Shown here in pieces: positions 1 to 10,035 of a stretch of DNA of 64,000 nt. Under the pieces are notes generated by a model. That model was not told the origin of the DNA. It saw nothing but the letters and a program-made list of their open reading frames with translations, and made no database searches. Source of the stretch: Aphanomyces cochlioides (Eukaryota; Oomycota; Saprolegniomycetes; Saprolegniales; Verrucalvaceae). A program made the translations under genes and the position numbers. Position 1 is the stretch's first letter. Every line of letters begins with the position of its first letter. Location of the stretch: the NCBI GenBank assembly GCA_019828595.1, contig JAHQRK010000002.1:992001-1056000 (forward strand), in the 5' to 3' direction.

Positions 1-2830
1 TGCCAGGAACAACAGTAGTTGGAGCCTTGGTGGTGGTGCCAGGGACAGTCGTGGTAGTACAAGGCGTCGTGGTAGGCGAGCTAGGGGTCGTGCCAGGGAC
101 AACAGTGGTTGGGGCCTTGGTGGTCGTGCCAGGGACAACAGTGGTTGGGGCCTTGGTGGTCGTGCCAGGGACAACAGTGGTTGGGGCCTTGGTGGTCGTG
201 CCAGGAACCACAGTCGTGGGAGCAGGGGTCACAGTCGTAGTGCCAGGAACCACGGTCGTGGTGGCAGGGGTCACAGTCGTAGTGCCAGGAACCACGGTCG
301 TGGTGGCAGGGGTCACAGTCGTGGTGCCAGGAACCACAGTCGTTGTCGCAGGGGTCACAGTCGTAGTGCCAGGAACCACAGTCGTTGTCGCAGGGGTCAC
401 AGTCGTAGTGCCAGGAACCACAGTCGTGGTGGCAGGGGTCACAGTCGTAGTGCCAGGAACCACGGTCGTGGTAGCAGGGGTCACAGTCGTAGTGCGAGGA
501 ACCACGGTCGTGGTGGCAGGGGTCACAGTCGTAGTGCGAGGAACCACGGTCGTGGTGGCAGGGGTCACAGTCGTCGTACCAGGAACAACCGTGGTCGTGC
601 CAGGAACAACAGTAGTTGGAGCCTTGGTGGTGGTGCCAGGGACAGTCGTGGTAGTACAAGGCGTCGTGGTAGGCGAGCTAGGGGTCGTGCCAGGGACAAC
701 AGTGGTTGGGGCCTTGGTGGTCGTGCCAGGGACAACAGTGGTTGGGGCCTTGGTGGTCGTGCCAGGAACCACAGTCGTGGGAGCAGGGGTCACAGTCGTA
801 GTGCCAGGAACCACGGTCGTGGTGGCAGGGGTCACAGTCGTAGTGCCAGGAACCACGGTCGTGGTGGCAGGGGTCACAATCGTGGTGCCAGGAACCACAG
901 TCGTTGTCGCAGGGGTCACAGTCGTAGTGCCAGGAACCACAGTCGTTGTCGCAGGGGTCACAGTCGTAGTGCCAGGAACCACAGTCGTGGTGGCAGGGGT
1001 CACAGTCGTAGTGCCAGGAACCACGGTCGTGGTGGCAGGGGTCACAGTCGTAGTGCCAGGAACCACGGTCGTGGTGGCAGGGGTCACAGTCGTAGTGCGA
1101 GGAACCACGGTCGTGGTGGCAGGGGTCACAGTCGTAGTGCCAGGAACCACGGTCGTGGTGGCAGGGGTCACAGTCGTAGTGCGAGGAACCACGGTCGTGG
1201 TGGCAGGGGTCACAGTCGTAGTGCCAGGAACCACGGTCGTGGTGGCAGGGGTCACAGTCGTAGTGCCAGGAACCACGGTCGTGGTGGCAGGGGTCACAGT
1301 CGTAGTGCCAGGAACCACGGTCGTGGTGGCAGGGGTCACAGTCGTAGTGCCAGGAACCACGGTCGTGGTGGCAGGGGTCACAGTCGTAGTGCCAGGAACC
1401 ACAGTCGTTGTCGCAGGGGTCACAGTCGTAGTGCCAGGAACCACGGTCGTGGTGGCAGGGGTCACAGTCGTCGTACCAGGAACAACCGTGGTCGTGCCAG
1501 GAACAACAGTAGTTGGAGCCTTGGTGGTGGTGCCAGGGACAGTCGTGGTAGTACAAGGCGTCGTGGTAGGCGAGCTAGGGGTCGTGCCAGGGACAACAGT
1601 GGTTGGGGCCTTGGTGGTCGTGCCAGGGACAACAGTGGTTGGGGCCTTGGTGGTCGTGCCAGGAACCACAGTCGTGGGAGCAGGGGTCACAGTCGTAGTG
1701 CCAGGAACCACGGTCGTTGTCGCAGGGGTCACAGTCGTAGTGCCAGGAACCACAGTCGTGGTGGCAGGGGTCACAGTCGTAGTGCCAGGAACCACGGTCG
1801 TGGTGGCAGGGGTCACAGTCGTCGTACCAGGAACAACCGTGGTCGTGCCAGGAACAACAGTAGTTGGAGCCTTGGTGGTGGTGCCAGGGACAGTCGTGGT
1901 AGTACAAGGCGTCGTGGTAGGCGAGCTAGGGGTCGTGCCAGGGACAACAGTGGTTGGGGCCTTGGTGGTCGTGCCAGGGACAACAGTGGTTGGGGCCTTG
2001 GTGGTCGTGCCAGGAACCACAGTCGTGGGAGCAGGGGTCACAGTCGTAGTGCCAGGAACCACGGTCGTTGTCGCAGGGGTCACAGTCGTAGTGCCAGGAA
2101 CCACAGTCGTGGTGGCAGGGGTCACAGTCGTAGTGCCAGGAACCACGGTCGTGGTAGCAGGGGTCACAGTCGTAGTGCCAGGAACCACGGTCGTGGTGGC
2201 AGGGGTCACAGTCGTAGTGCCAGGAACCACGGTCGTGGTGGCAGGGGTCACAGGCGTCGTACCAGGAACAACCGTGGTCGTGCCAGGAACAACAGTAGTT
2301 GGAGCCTTGGTGGTCGTGCCAGGGACAGTCGTGGTAGTGCAAGGCGTCGTGGTAGGCGAGCTAGTGGTCGTGCCAGGGACAACAGTCGTTGTCGCAGGGG
2401 TCACAGTCGTAGTGCCAGGAACCACGGTCGTGGTAGCAGGGGTCACAGTCGTAGTGCCAGGAACCACGGTCGTGGTGGCAGGGGTCACAGTCGTAGTGCC
2501 AGGAACCACAGTCGTGGTGGCAGGGGTCACAGTCGTAGTGCCAGGAACCACGGTCGTGGTGGCAGGGGTCACAGTCGTAGTGCCAGGAACCACGGTCGTG
2601 GTGGCAGGGGTCACAGTCGTAGTGCGAGGAACCACGGTCGTGGTGGCAGGGGTCACAGTCGTAGTGCCAGGAACCACGGTCGTGGTGGCAGGGATCACAG
2701 TCGTAGTGCCAGGAACCACGGTCGTGGTGGCAGGGGTCACAGTCGTAGTGCGAGGAACCACGGTCGTGGTGGCAGGGGTCACAGTCGTAGTGCCAGGAAC
2801 CACGGTCGTGGTGGCAGGGGTCACAGTAGT
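1..2830 (-). repeat. 42-bp coding minisatellite with higher-order structure
   Basis: About 45-50 copies of a 42-bp unit (14 codons) encode the mucin-like tail. Blocks of the plain unit are separated by five copies of a longer spacer that encodes a single Cys in a T-P-C-T-T-T-T context (near 56, 653, 1550, 1901 and 2335). The number of plain units between spacers differs, so spacer spacing is about 597, 897, 351 and 434 bp. All length differences are multiples of three, so the frame is kept. The array continues beyond the left edge. Confidence 0.9.
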
Positions 2831-3751
2831 TGGGGCCTTAGTGGTGGTGCCAGGGGCAGTCATGGTAGTGAACGGTGGAAGAGTGGGGTAGCCGTTGTCT
2901 GGTGTGGGTTCTGGTGTTCTTGAAGGGGCTGTTGTTGTTGTATGAAGAATTGCAGTCGTTGTAGGTGACTTGGTTGTCGTAGGTGTGTTTGTTGATGTTG
3001 GGTGGGTTGTTGTCGTAGATGGCGCTTTCGTTGTAGTTGGCTTGGCAGTTGTGGTGCGGCGTGGTTTTGTTGTTTTTGGTGCCTTAGTAGTTGTAGGAGT
3101 TTTTGTAGTCGTTTTTGGGCGCTTCGTGGTTGTGAATGGGGGAAGAGTTGGGTATCCGTCGTCTGTTGTAGGTTCAGGAGTTTCTGTTGGTGCCATGGTA
3201 GGGTATCCTGGAGACTCTGTGGGGGAGTAATCTCGGGAGACGGACGCCAAAGCACCAGGAGCAAAGGACTTGGCTCCCTTGGAGCTCTTCAACCAGCAAG
3301 TGCCGCCTTGGAAATTCGTCCAGACGAATACTTTGCAGCCATTGGTTTGATCGCAATCCGTCGCACAGTCGGCGGCATACTTGCGTTGGGTACTCGAAAT
3401 ATCGTTACCAGCGTAGTCAGTATCGTTTTCAAAGTTGGAGTAGGAGCTAGGCAATTGAGGGCTTGGTAAACTTCCTGCCTTGGCTCCATCGTATCCCGTC
3501 ACCTCACCCTTTGAACTCTTGAGCCAACATGTACCGCCTTCGTAACTTGTCCAGACCCAAACCTTGCACTCATCGTTTGCGGCGCAGTCAGTGCAACAGT
3601 CACTGGGATCCTCTCTCAAGGTCGAGCCGACGTCGTTCCCAGGATAGTCGACATCGTCTTGGAGGTCAACACAACTGGTGGCGTGATGATTGTGGGCAAT
3701 GACATAGGTCACTCCCAACGAGGCTGCAAGAGCTGAGAGGATTGCAACCAT
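1..3751 (-). CDS. Secreted PAN/Apple-domain protein with mucin-like Thr/Pro repeat tail (3' partial)
   Basis: Reading the minus strand from the ATG at 3751 gives a frame that stays open to the left edge (1250 codons seen). Residues 1-19 form a hydrophobic signal peptide (MVAILSALAASLGVTYVIA). Two PAN/Apple-like modules follow, about residues 27-95 and 100-170. Each has D-x-DY-x-GNDI/V, a C-x2-C pair, a C-K-V-[WF]-V-W stretch and GGTCWLKSSKG. A linker rich in TTTK and P follows, with two YPTLPPFTT motifs, then a long Thr/Pro/Val region encoded by 42-bp repeats (TVVPGTTTVTPATT type), expected to be heavily O-glycosylated. Known for the family: PAN modules bind carbohydrate or protein, as in oomycete CBEL cellulose-binding lectins. 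Inferred role: extracellular or wall-associated adhesin. The stop codon is outside the window. Other open frames across the repeat are shadows; only this one is continuous with the domains. Confidence 0.85.
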   Translation of the reverse strand, partial: MVAILSALAASLGVTYVIAHNHHATSCVDLQDDVDYPGNDVGSTLREDPSDCCTDCAANDECKVWVWTSYEGGTCWLKSSKGEVTGYDGAKAGSLPSPQLPSSYSNFENDTDYAGNDISSTQRKYAADCATDCDQTNGCKVFVWTNFQGGTCWLKSSKGAKSFAPGALASVSRDYSPTESPGYPTMAPTETPEPTTDDGYPTLPPFTTTKRPKTTTKTPTTTKAPKTTKPRRTTTAKPTTTKAPSTTTTHPTSTNTPTTTKSPTTTAILHTTTTAPSRTPEPTPDNGYPTLPPFTTMTAPGTTTKAPTTVTPATTTVVPGTTTVTPATTTVVPRTTTVTPATTTVVPGTTTVIPATTTVVPGTTTVTPATTTVVPRTTTVTPATTTVVPGTTTVTPATTTVVPGTTTVTPATTTVVPGTTTVTPATTTVVPGTTTVTPATTTVVPGTTTVTPATTTVVPGTTTSSPTTTPCTTTTVPGTTTKAPTTVVPGTTTVVPGTTPVTPATTTVVPGTTTVTPATTTVVPGTTTVTPATTTVVPGTTTVTPATTTVVPGTTTVTPATTTVVPGTTTVTPAPTTVVPGTTTKAPTTVVPGTTTKAPTTVVPGTTPSSPTTTPCTTTTVPGTTTKAPTTVVPGTTTVVPGTTTVTPATTTVVPGTTTVTPATTTVVPGTTTVTPATTTVVPGTTTVTPAPTTVVPGTTTKAPTTVVPGTTTKAPTTVVPGTTPSSPTTTPCTTTTVPGTTTKAPTTVVPGTTTVVPGTTTVTPATTTVVPGTTTVTPATTTVVPGTTTVTPATTTVVPGTTTVTPATTTVVPGTTTVTPATTTVVPGTTTVTPATTTVVPGTTTVTPATTTVVPRTTTVTPATTTVVPGTTTVTPATTTVVPRTTTVTPATTTVVPGTTTVTPATTTVVPGTTTVTPATTTVVPGTTTVTPATTTVVPGTTTVTPATTTVVPGTTIVTPATTTVVPGTTTVTPATTTVVPGTTTVTPAPTTVVPGTTTKAPTTVVPGTTTKAPTTVVPGTTPSSPTTTPCTTTTVPGTTTKAPTTVVPGTTTVVPGTTTVTPATTTVVPRTTTVTPATTTVVPRTTTVTPATTTVVPGTTTVTPATTTVVPGTTTVTPATTTVVPGTTTVTPATTTVVPGTTTVTPATTTVVPGTTTVTPATTTVVPGTTTVTPAPTTVVPGTTTKAPTTVVPGTTTKAPTTVVPGTTTKAPTTVVPGTTPSSPTTTPCTTTTVPGTTTKAPTTVVPG

Positions 3752-5036
3752 TATTACGGTGGTATTCACCTGAGTGAGCCACCAGTAATTGGAAAATGAG
3801 AGAGACGAGCGGTGTGTTGAGTTGAGGACGCACCCCTAGCCCAGGTGAGCTTGGGAGAGAGGAATATACGGCGTGCTCTCCCAGTAGTCTGCCTCAAAAG
3901 TTACACATGTTGAGTGTCTCACTCAACGACAATGATCTTTGCCACAAATGCAAGGGTGTCGTTGTGAGCGCCTGTCATGAGAAATTTTCACTTTCTTGGA
4001 GGTGTGCCCCACATTGCACTAGTATTCTTTACCTACAGAAGCCGCAGCATCTCGTTTTGCTCTGAGCACGTCCTGATCAACGAAGTTTCAATGGTCGAAA
4101 GCTTTCTCAGCTGTTGCGCTACTTTTCGACATGACATATTCTTACTTCCCAGCCTCCAACCATGTCGACTTTGCTCCCACCCACTGTCCTCAATTCAGCA
4201 CTGCGTCGTAAACCAGTAAGAATAACGGTCGAACGACAGGTGTGACATTGCCACGACACTACGTCAACATATGACTCATGCAGTCGTGAACGAGCCACAA
4301 CTTGATCTGCATATTTTCACTGCAAGCCAAGGTTTCAATCGACATCGGCGTAATTCTCGTCAGAGTCACTTCAAAGCATGAACAATGGGCTTTGCTCCTT
4401 GCTCTATGTAGTGGCTGCGGCGAGCGACGTCGCAGGCTGTACAAGATACTCCCGAGTATGTTGCACTTTCTAGGTGCAATGAACGTTTTTGTGTGATATA
4501 ATATATCACACTCTCCGTGCTTATCCAATTCCATTTCCGGCCCCATCATAATATGATGGGGCCATCATTATTATGATGGGGCCGGAAATGGAATTGGATA
4601 AGCACGGAAAGTCGCTGTGCTTTGTGAAATGATCAACGATATCATATGGACTCTTGCCAGAAGGTGTGCGGTCAACCCTCGATCCCACTCCTCTGTCGTC
4701 ACTGACGACAGAGGAGTGGCAGAAGGCGATTGGCAGCACTAGCCTCTACTGTCCACGAAATAATTGGAAGCGCCGTATTTCTTGTGGATGTGTTGGTTCG
4801 GGTGATGGAGGAGATTTTGCTAAAATTCGGTTTGCTCTGAAATGAGCTGGAACTGCCCCAGATATTTCACTTGACCCAACAGTCCTCTGCTCAAAACCCA
4901 AGTTGCCTGAACAAAGTCCACCCAACACAGCGCGTGCGCCAGAGGTCGACACTACACGTTAGATACTCTGGGTGCTTGGGTTGCAATTGTGGTTCGTTGC
5001 ATCCAAAGATTTTTTATGAAGTCAATGGCCCTGTGT
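3752..5036. other. Noncoding region upstream of the PAN/mucin gene
   Basis: No convincing gene was found on either strand. The first ~150 bp must hold the promoter and 5' UTR of the leftward PAN/mucin gene. The rest has only short shadow frames, a 93-bp foldback at 4515-4607 and a small 25-bp palindrome near 4691-4715. Confidence 0.5.
4515..4607. repeat. Perfect inverted repeat, 38-bp arms
   Basis: Arms at 4515-4552 and 4570-4607 are exact reverse complements over 38 bp, separated by a 17-bp loop that is itself nearly palindromic. No coding potential. It could be a small foldback element, a structured RNA or a DNA-synthesis artefact. Confidence 0.85.
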
Positions 5037-5038
5037 TA

Positions 5039-5524
5039 CTACTCTGGAACAAAATATAAGGAAATTTCCACTCAATCGTGCACAACTTTCGCAAATTTTG
5101 ACCAATCACTACAAGGTGGGTTTCGTGATTTCAGTCAAATTGTACTGAAGGCAAACCAATCATCGTCGCGATGAACTATGAAGGAGTTTCAAGCTCACAA
5201 ATGATCCATACTTTATTTCATATAAAATATAGGATGATATATATAAAATTTTGTATGCTATACAAATTTCATGTATACTGTCATGTTGTTGTTGCGAGGC
5301 TGTTGTTGCAAGGCCATGCTAACAATATCAAAGACCATGAACCTCGCATCGATTTTGTCTCCAGTCCCAAGTAAACGCCGAAATCTTTCCACACAAGAGC
5401 GCTTTGCAGTTATGAGCTCTCTGCTGACTAACTGTTCCAATATAAATCAACGCATGTGACAATATTCCTTATATTTTGTTCCACTTTGACAGTGGATTTT
5501 TCCTTATATTTTGTTCCAGAGTAG
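5039..5524 (+). mobile_element. Internally deleted Tc1/mariner-like element with TIRs
   Basis: Terminal inverted repeats start CTACTCTGGAACAAAATA (left end 5039, right end 5524) and match over about 35 bp. TA dinucleotides at 5037-5038 and 5525-5526 fit a Tc1/mariner target duplication. The right end carries a second inner copy of part of the TIR. The 486-bp body keeps a plus-strand fragment near 5370-5420 (KRRNLSTQERFAVMSSLL) that resembles the N-terminal helix-turn-helix of oomycete mariner-like transposases. There is no catalytic domain, so it is non-autonomous. Confidence 0.7.
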
Positions 5525-5526
5525 TA

Positions 5527-6358
5527 CATCGCACTTTCTAGAAGGTGAGTCCCAGTGTCATCGCCGTATTTGTTGATGCGAATGGATGGCTCGTTCAGTG
5601 AGCCACGCTGAGTCACTCGGAAAAGCAAATGGAATTATCTCCACCAAATCTCATACTACGTACTAGTAGTAAGTTGTACTGTAATACTAGCAGTTACCGG
5701 CATGCGCGGGCGGCGAGGGGGGGGGAATGCAAGGTCTTGGTTGAGCTGGCAAAGTGCAGTAAGATTGCACAATCAGAACGCGATGGAATCTTTGAGCGGT
5801 CGATATGTGGTGGGCCACTGGTCGATTTCCTTCAGTTCGCAGGTTTCCAAGCTACCAAGCGTAGTTGAGAATATTAGCAAGAATCTGACTTGGGCTGCTT
5901 GACAGCCCAGCCACAATTGTCTCCACCCGTCCTATTGATTCTGTCGTGCTTTGTCATCCCACATTAGAAAGGAAGTGGGTATCGACCTCATTTGACCTCT
6001 GAACATGACGATCCATGCTCTGCATCTCCACGCAAATACTTGTCGGCAACTGACACCGTCGGCAACCGAAAGTTGATGGAAATGAATTCTCCAGGTTTGG
6101 GTTCATCGAAATGGTGATTTGAAAATCGAGGGGTGTTGATAACTCTGGCAACATCCATATGCATTTTGATATGGATGAATCGTGAACGAGACCGTGTCGG
6201 ACGGCTCTTCCAACTCCCAACAACTCGCAGGGTGGAAACTAGACTTCAGATACTACGCCAACTTGACCGAGTACTTTGAAAAAGGCAGACTTCTAGTCGG
6301 AAAACTACTGAGCAGTCAAGCACTTGGATAAACTTCATAATTGTCAAAGACATGCAAA
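5527..6358. other. Noncoding spacer
   Basis: No gene or element recognised. Short open frames on both strands have no recognisable domains and give no sign of selection. Confidence 0.4.
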
Positions 6359-6587
6359 CCATGATGCTCGTCTACACGTCGAGTTCTTGCAATTTTGAAG
6401 GGATTGAAATCATCCTTGCAAAGGGATGTTCCTCAATGCTACAACGTCAAGGAGTTGTCAATTTGTGCAGGTGCCATTGAACCTGCACAAAAAAAAAGGA
6501 GTTGTAGCATTGAGGAACATCCCTTTGCAAGGATGATTTCAATCCCTTCAAAATTGCAAGAACTCGACGTGTAGACGAGCATCATGG
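6359..6587. repeat. Perfect 87-bp-arm foldback upstream of an 11-Cys protein gene
   Basis: Arms at 6359-6445 and 6501-6587 are exact reverse complements over 87 bp. The 55-bp loop holds a second small hairpin (a pair of CAGGT/ACCTG arms) and an A9 run. The right arm ends about 40 bp before the ATG of the 6629 gene, so the structure lies in its promoter or 5' UTR. Arm identity is complete by eye, implying recent origin, gene conversion or artefact. Confidence 0.85.
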
Positions 6588-6628
6588 GTCTCAGATGTAC
6601 AAGTCAGAAAGAATAAATATCTTCTTCC

Positions 6629-7108
6629 ATGATCGCCTTCGCAATACTGGCAACAGCTGCGGCAAGTATCAATCAACGACGAGCTGGAAATGAGCCCACC
6701 GCGAAGGTGTCTTTCCCAGATGCAGTTTCCTTCGATGGGGCAACGATTACAACTCCGATTGTAGTTGGCAAGGCAGATATCCAACTAAGCAGCGCCATTC
6801 CCGACTTGTCTCCTTGCTATGAGTCCCAAGCTGTCCCCAAAATTAACTCGATTCTCGACAAAGACGGGTGCAAGTCAGTCTGCAACGGCGCAAGCGCCAC
6901 TCTCTGCAGCATGTATTGCATTAAGCTTGGGCCGATCATGCCTGGATCAACTTGCAATGGTATCTGCCGCCAAAACACGACGTTCGTGGATTGTGATCTT
7001 TCTGCTCGTTACGCCTGCAATTCTGACAAGTTGGCGTGCAGCCGAAGCACAACAACCACTGCCAGTCCGCCAAGTGTGCAGTGCATCGAGAGACCGCATC
7101 TCAACTGA
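6629..7108 (+). CDS. Small secreted 11-cysteine protein (family member 1)
   Basis: 159 codons from an ATG at 6629 to TGA at 7106. The N-terminus (MIAFAILATAAASINQ) is a short signal peptide, so the protein is probably secreted. After a non-Cys stretch of about 60 residues, the mature part has eleven Cys with spacing C-x17-C-x3-C-x7-C-x3-C-x11-C-x3-C-x8-C-x7-C-x6-C, a Thr/Ser/Pro linker and a last Cys in the terminal motif C-x2-RPHL-x-stop. Two genes at 19.7-21.0 kb share this pattern almost exactly, so this is a local paralogous family. Function unknown; small secreted Cys-rich proteins of oomycetes are often effector or wall-protein candidates, but nothing here proves that. A perfect foldback lies just upstream. 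Confidence 0.8.
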   Translation: MIAFAILATAAASINQRRAGNEPTAKVSFPDAVSFDGATITTPIVVGKADIQLSSAIPDLSPCYESQAVPKINSILDKDGCKSVCNGASATLCSMYCIKLGPIMPGSTCNGICRQNTTFVDCDLSARYACNSDKLACSRSTTTTASPPSVQCIERPHLN

Positions 7109-7766
7109 GGGAGGTTTGATAAGTTTCTATAACGTAAAGAACCAGTCTTTGCCCCTTTTTTGGACCCCTTATTATGCATTCGATTACAAATTGGACTGGG
7201 CTGTCGAATCGAATCGACTTGCCAGAATCGACTAACAATCGACTAGCCAATCATATATCAGTATTTTCAATATTTTGACCAATCAAATCACCTTAATTAT
7301 ATGACTTGGGGAAGGCCGTGGGGAAAGGCCATGATGGACGCTGACTCGCGGAAGATACGCGCGGCGTCTTGACGCTTCATAACGAGGTTGTATTGGGGGT
7401 AGAAAGCATGCATGAATGTATTCTGGGATGCAGGTACCATTGCTAGGAAGAAATTGTACTTAACTTTGTATACTATACAATATTTCACATTAAATTTAGC
7501 ATAGTCGATTGCTATGCGATTTGGCCAATGACCTGCTAAGTCCACATTTCACTGAAAAGGACAATAGCATTTTCGACATAACTTTTACACTAGAGTTTCT
7601 CACGGTTTGAAGGTATGCATCGTGAAGGTATGTAAATCTGACCAATCGTCGACAGCGTTCAACCTGTGATCTGTGAGCGACTTTGCACGTTGCCTCCAAG
7701 CATTTTTCGACCAATGAGAATGGTAGAATAAATTACTCTTATAAAACGACTACTGTATTGGCACAA

Positions 7767-9080
7767 ATGGTGCGAAGTGGCTCAAGAGCAGCTGCGACTT
7801 TGATGCTTGAGGCTGCAGCCTTGTCTCGGGCATTGGACGACACAAGCGAGGAGGATGAAAGCGAAGACGAGTGGGAGGATCCGGAGTTTCTCAGCTTGGT
7901 AGCGAGATCACGCTTTGTATACCGCTCGAACGTTCTCAAGGTTTAAGCTGGGACCCTGAAAGGATCTACAGGATGGACCCAGAGCGAGCCCGACGTGAGC
8001 TTCGAATCAGCATCGCAGCGTTTCGCTTTGTGCTTGACGTTGTGAAAACGCATGAAGTGTTTAACCGCGTGCCAGGAAAGCAAGAACAAGCCCCGGTTCA
8101 GCTACAAGTAGAGGTATTCCTGTACTCGCTACAAGCACACAGTAGTCATGTTATATCGCAGCACTTTGGGATAGGAGAAGGTAGGTTAATGCAAAGAACT
8201 CTACTCAAATGCATTTCTACGTAGGAACTGTGCGCAAGTATTGTGACCGTGTGATCTCGGCGATTTTGACGTTTGAAGATCAATATATTCGTTGGCCAAG
8301 CCGAAAAGAGAAGCATGATACCAAACGATTCGTTGAGAATGTCAATGGCTTCAAGAATGTGATTGGTTTTGTTGACGGAACGACGTTCAAGCTGAAATAT
8401 GCACCCCCAGTAGACAGTGAATGCTACTTCTCACGCAAGTCAGACTACTGCTACAATGCTCAAATTGTCTGTGATCATCGTAGACACATTCTGTACTATC
8501 AGGTATAACTACATATTAACAAACAATGATTCTAATCGATAACTACATTTGTTGATAGCTAGGGTTGCCTGGTTCAGTCCATGATAAGCGGGCCTTATCG
8601 TTCTCGGCGATGTCAAATTTGCCGCCAGCTTTCTTTGAATTCGGGGAGTATTTGCTCGGTGACAGTGCATATGGTGTATCTTTTCCCTTTATCGTATCAC
8701 CGTATAAACGACCCGCGTCAACGATCCGCGAGAACGCGCAATTCAATCGACTACTGTCCAAAGCCCGTATTATCATTGAGCATTGTATTGGTGTTGTCAA
8801 GAGTCGTTTCCCCTGTCTTAGTCTCTATGGCATTCATCTAGCCGAAATAGGTGCCGCCATGAGGCTTCTCAAGACACAGCGTGCGTGTTTTGTCTTGCAC
8901 AACATTTGTATCGAACTGTCAGAAGCCGACTTCGAAGTGGAAGACGAAAGTAGTGAGAGTGAGTCCGATTCTGAAGCCGACAGTGATGATGTCATACAAC
9001 TTGGCTTTGATCCTGACGAGCATTTATCATCTGAAGAGCTGCGACTTGTTGTTCAAAACGATGTTATTATGCAGATTTAG
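7767..9080 (+). pseudogene. PIF/Harbinger transposase (DDE_4/HARBI1 type), frameshifted
   Basis: ATG at 7767. An acidic N-terminal stretch (EEDESEDEWEDPEFL) precedes the helix-turn-helix-like region. Exons: 7767-8180, 8225-8502 and 8559-9080, with GT-AG introns of 44 and 56 bp that restore the frame. Catalytic motifs: D in GFVDGTTFKL, D in LLGDSAYG, and E in IIEHCIGVVKSRF; PGSVHDKRA is also characteristic. The C-terminus is acidic and Ser-rich. The first exon changes frame near 7938-7946 (a one-base shift between SRFVYRSNVLK and SWDPERIYRMDPE), which no intron explains. Known role: cut-and-paste nuclease working with the element's Myb-like protein. Confidence 0.8.
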
Positions 9081-9181
9081 TGCTTGTTTAAAGGTAATGC
9101 TAGTGTATCTACTCTATATGCGATGATAAAGCTTTGTTAGATCGTGCGTGCGCAATGTTAACTACTTGTTCACTTGAAGCT

Positions 9182-10035
9182 TTAGCCGCTCACGCTCACC
9201 TCAAGTTGCATACGCTGGAGCTCAAACCGTTGGTCCATTTTCTTTTCACGCAATCTAAGTTCTTCGCGCTGGGGCTCTAGAGCTTGTTCTTGTAGTAACA
9301 ATTGCTTCTCTTTGAAACTTGATTCTTCTTTGAACCGCTTTTCACGCCGCTCACTTTTTTCATTGTGAATTTTCATAAGAGCATCATGCAAATTGGAAGG
9401 ATGCACTGCTGAAAATGGTCGTCTGCCACCAACACCTGGCTTCAAGCCATTGGTATGTGTTGTTGTGGCGGAAGCGTTGTTTGTTGTTGGCTTGGAAGAC
9501 TCATTTTGGCTTGAGCTTGAAGATTCGTCAGTTAACGTGTGGGTTTCATTTTGTATCACTGTCCTTCCAGGCTCCATGACAACGGGTGGGCTAGTATTAT
9601 GGCGAGAGCCAAGGATTTCATCCCATTCGTAGAAGTAGGGACACTTCTTTTGTAGCATGGCTGGGGATAGATTAGTGTATAGTCATACTATGGTTCGCTA
9701 GACTAACGATAACATACCTTGTATGCCTGGTGGATCGTTCTCCTTTACTCCAAACCATGAGCGTCCTAGTTTAAGCTTGTACACCTTGTATGAGCTCTCG
9801 AGTTCCGCTAACTTTGTCTTTATTTGAGTTGTCGTCTTCGTGTAGCCATCGCGTTCCAAGCAATCCTTTGCACTTGCGTAGAAACGCTCTTTACGCCGGT
9901 TGTGTACGTGGAGACATTCTCTGACAGGTGGTTAATGAGCAAGTGGACTTCCTCATCGGTCCAAAGCTTCTTGCCCATAGTCCAAGCAATCGCGTTTCTG
10001 TGAGTGCTGTGTGCAATTGTCCGAGAGCGACTCAT
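9182..10035 (-). pseudogene. Harbinger Myb/SANT-like accessory protein, frameshifted
   Basis: Minus strand, ATG near 10035. The N-terminal Myb/SANT-like domain starts MGKKLWTDEEVHLLINHLSE and continues in another frame from about 9925 as NRRKERFYASAKDCLERDGY through SWFGVKENDPPGIQ, so a one-base shift breaks the gene. A 57-bp GT-AG intron lies at 9661-9717. The second exon begins MLQKKCPYFYEWDEILGSRH and ends in a Glu/Lys/Arg/Gln-rich coiled-coil-like tail. In PIF/Harbinger elements this protein binds DNA and brings in the transposase. Confidence 0.75.

Noticed and set aside
81..2342. Minus-strand Cys/His/Asp-rich frames (HHDRGSWHYDCDPC type) that look like metal-binding repeats
   Set aside because: Same strand as the PAN gene but in a different frame (one base off); each is bounded by stops at the spacers and not linked to any upstream domain.
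27..2891. Long plus-strand Val/Gly/Thr frame across the repeat array
   Set aside because: No signal peptide, domain or natural start. The minus frame continuous with the PAN modules is the real one; the others are open only because the 42-bp unit has no stop in most frames.
7590..7595. A 3-bp target duplication for the Harbinger element
   Set aside because: TAG/CTA-like bases flank both ends, but no clean direct 3-bp duplication could be set without ambiguity.
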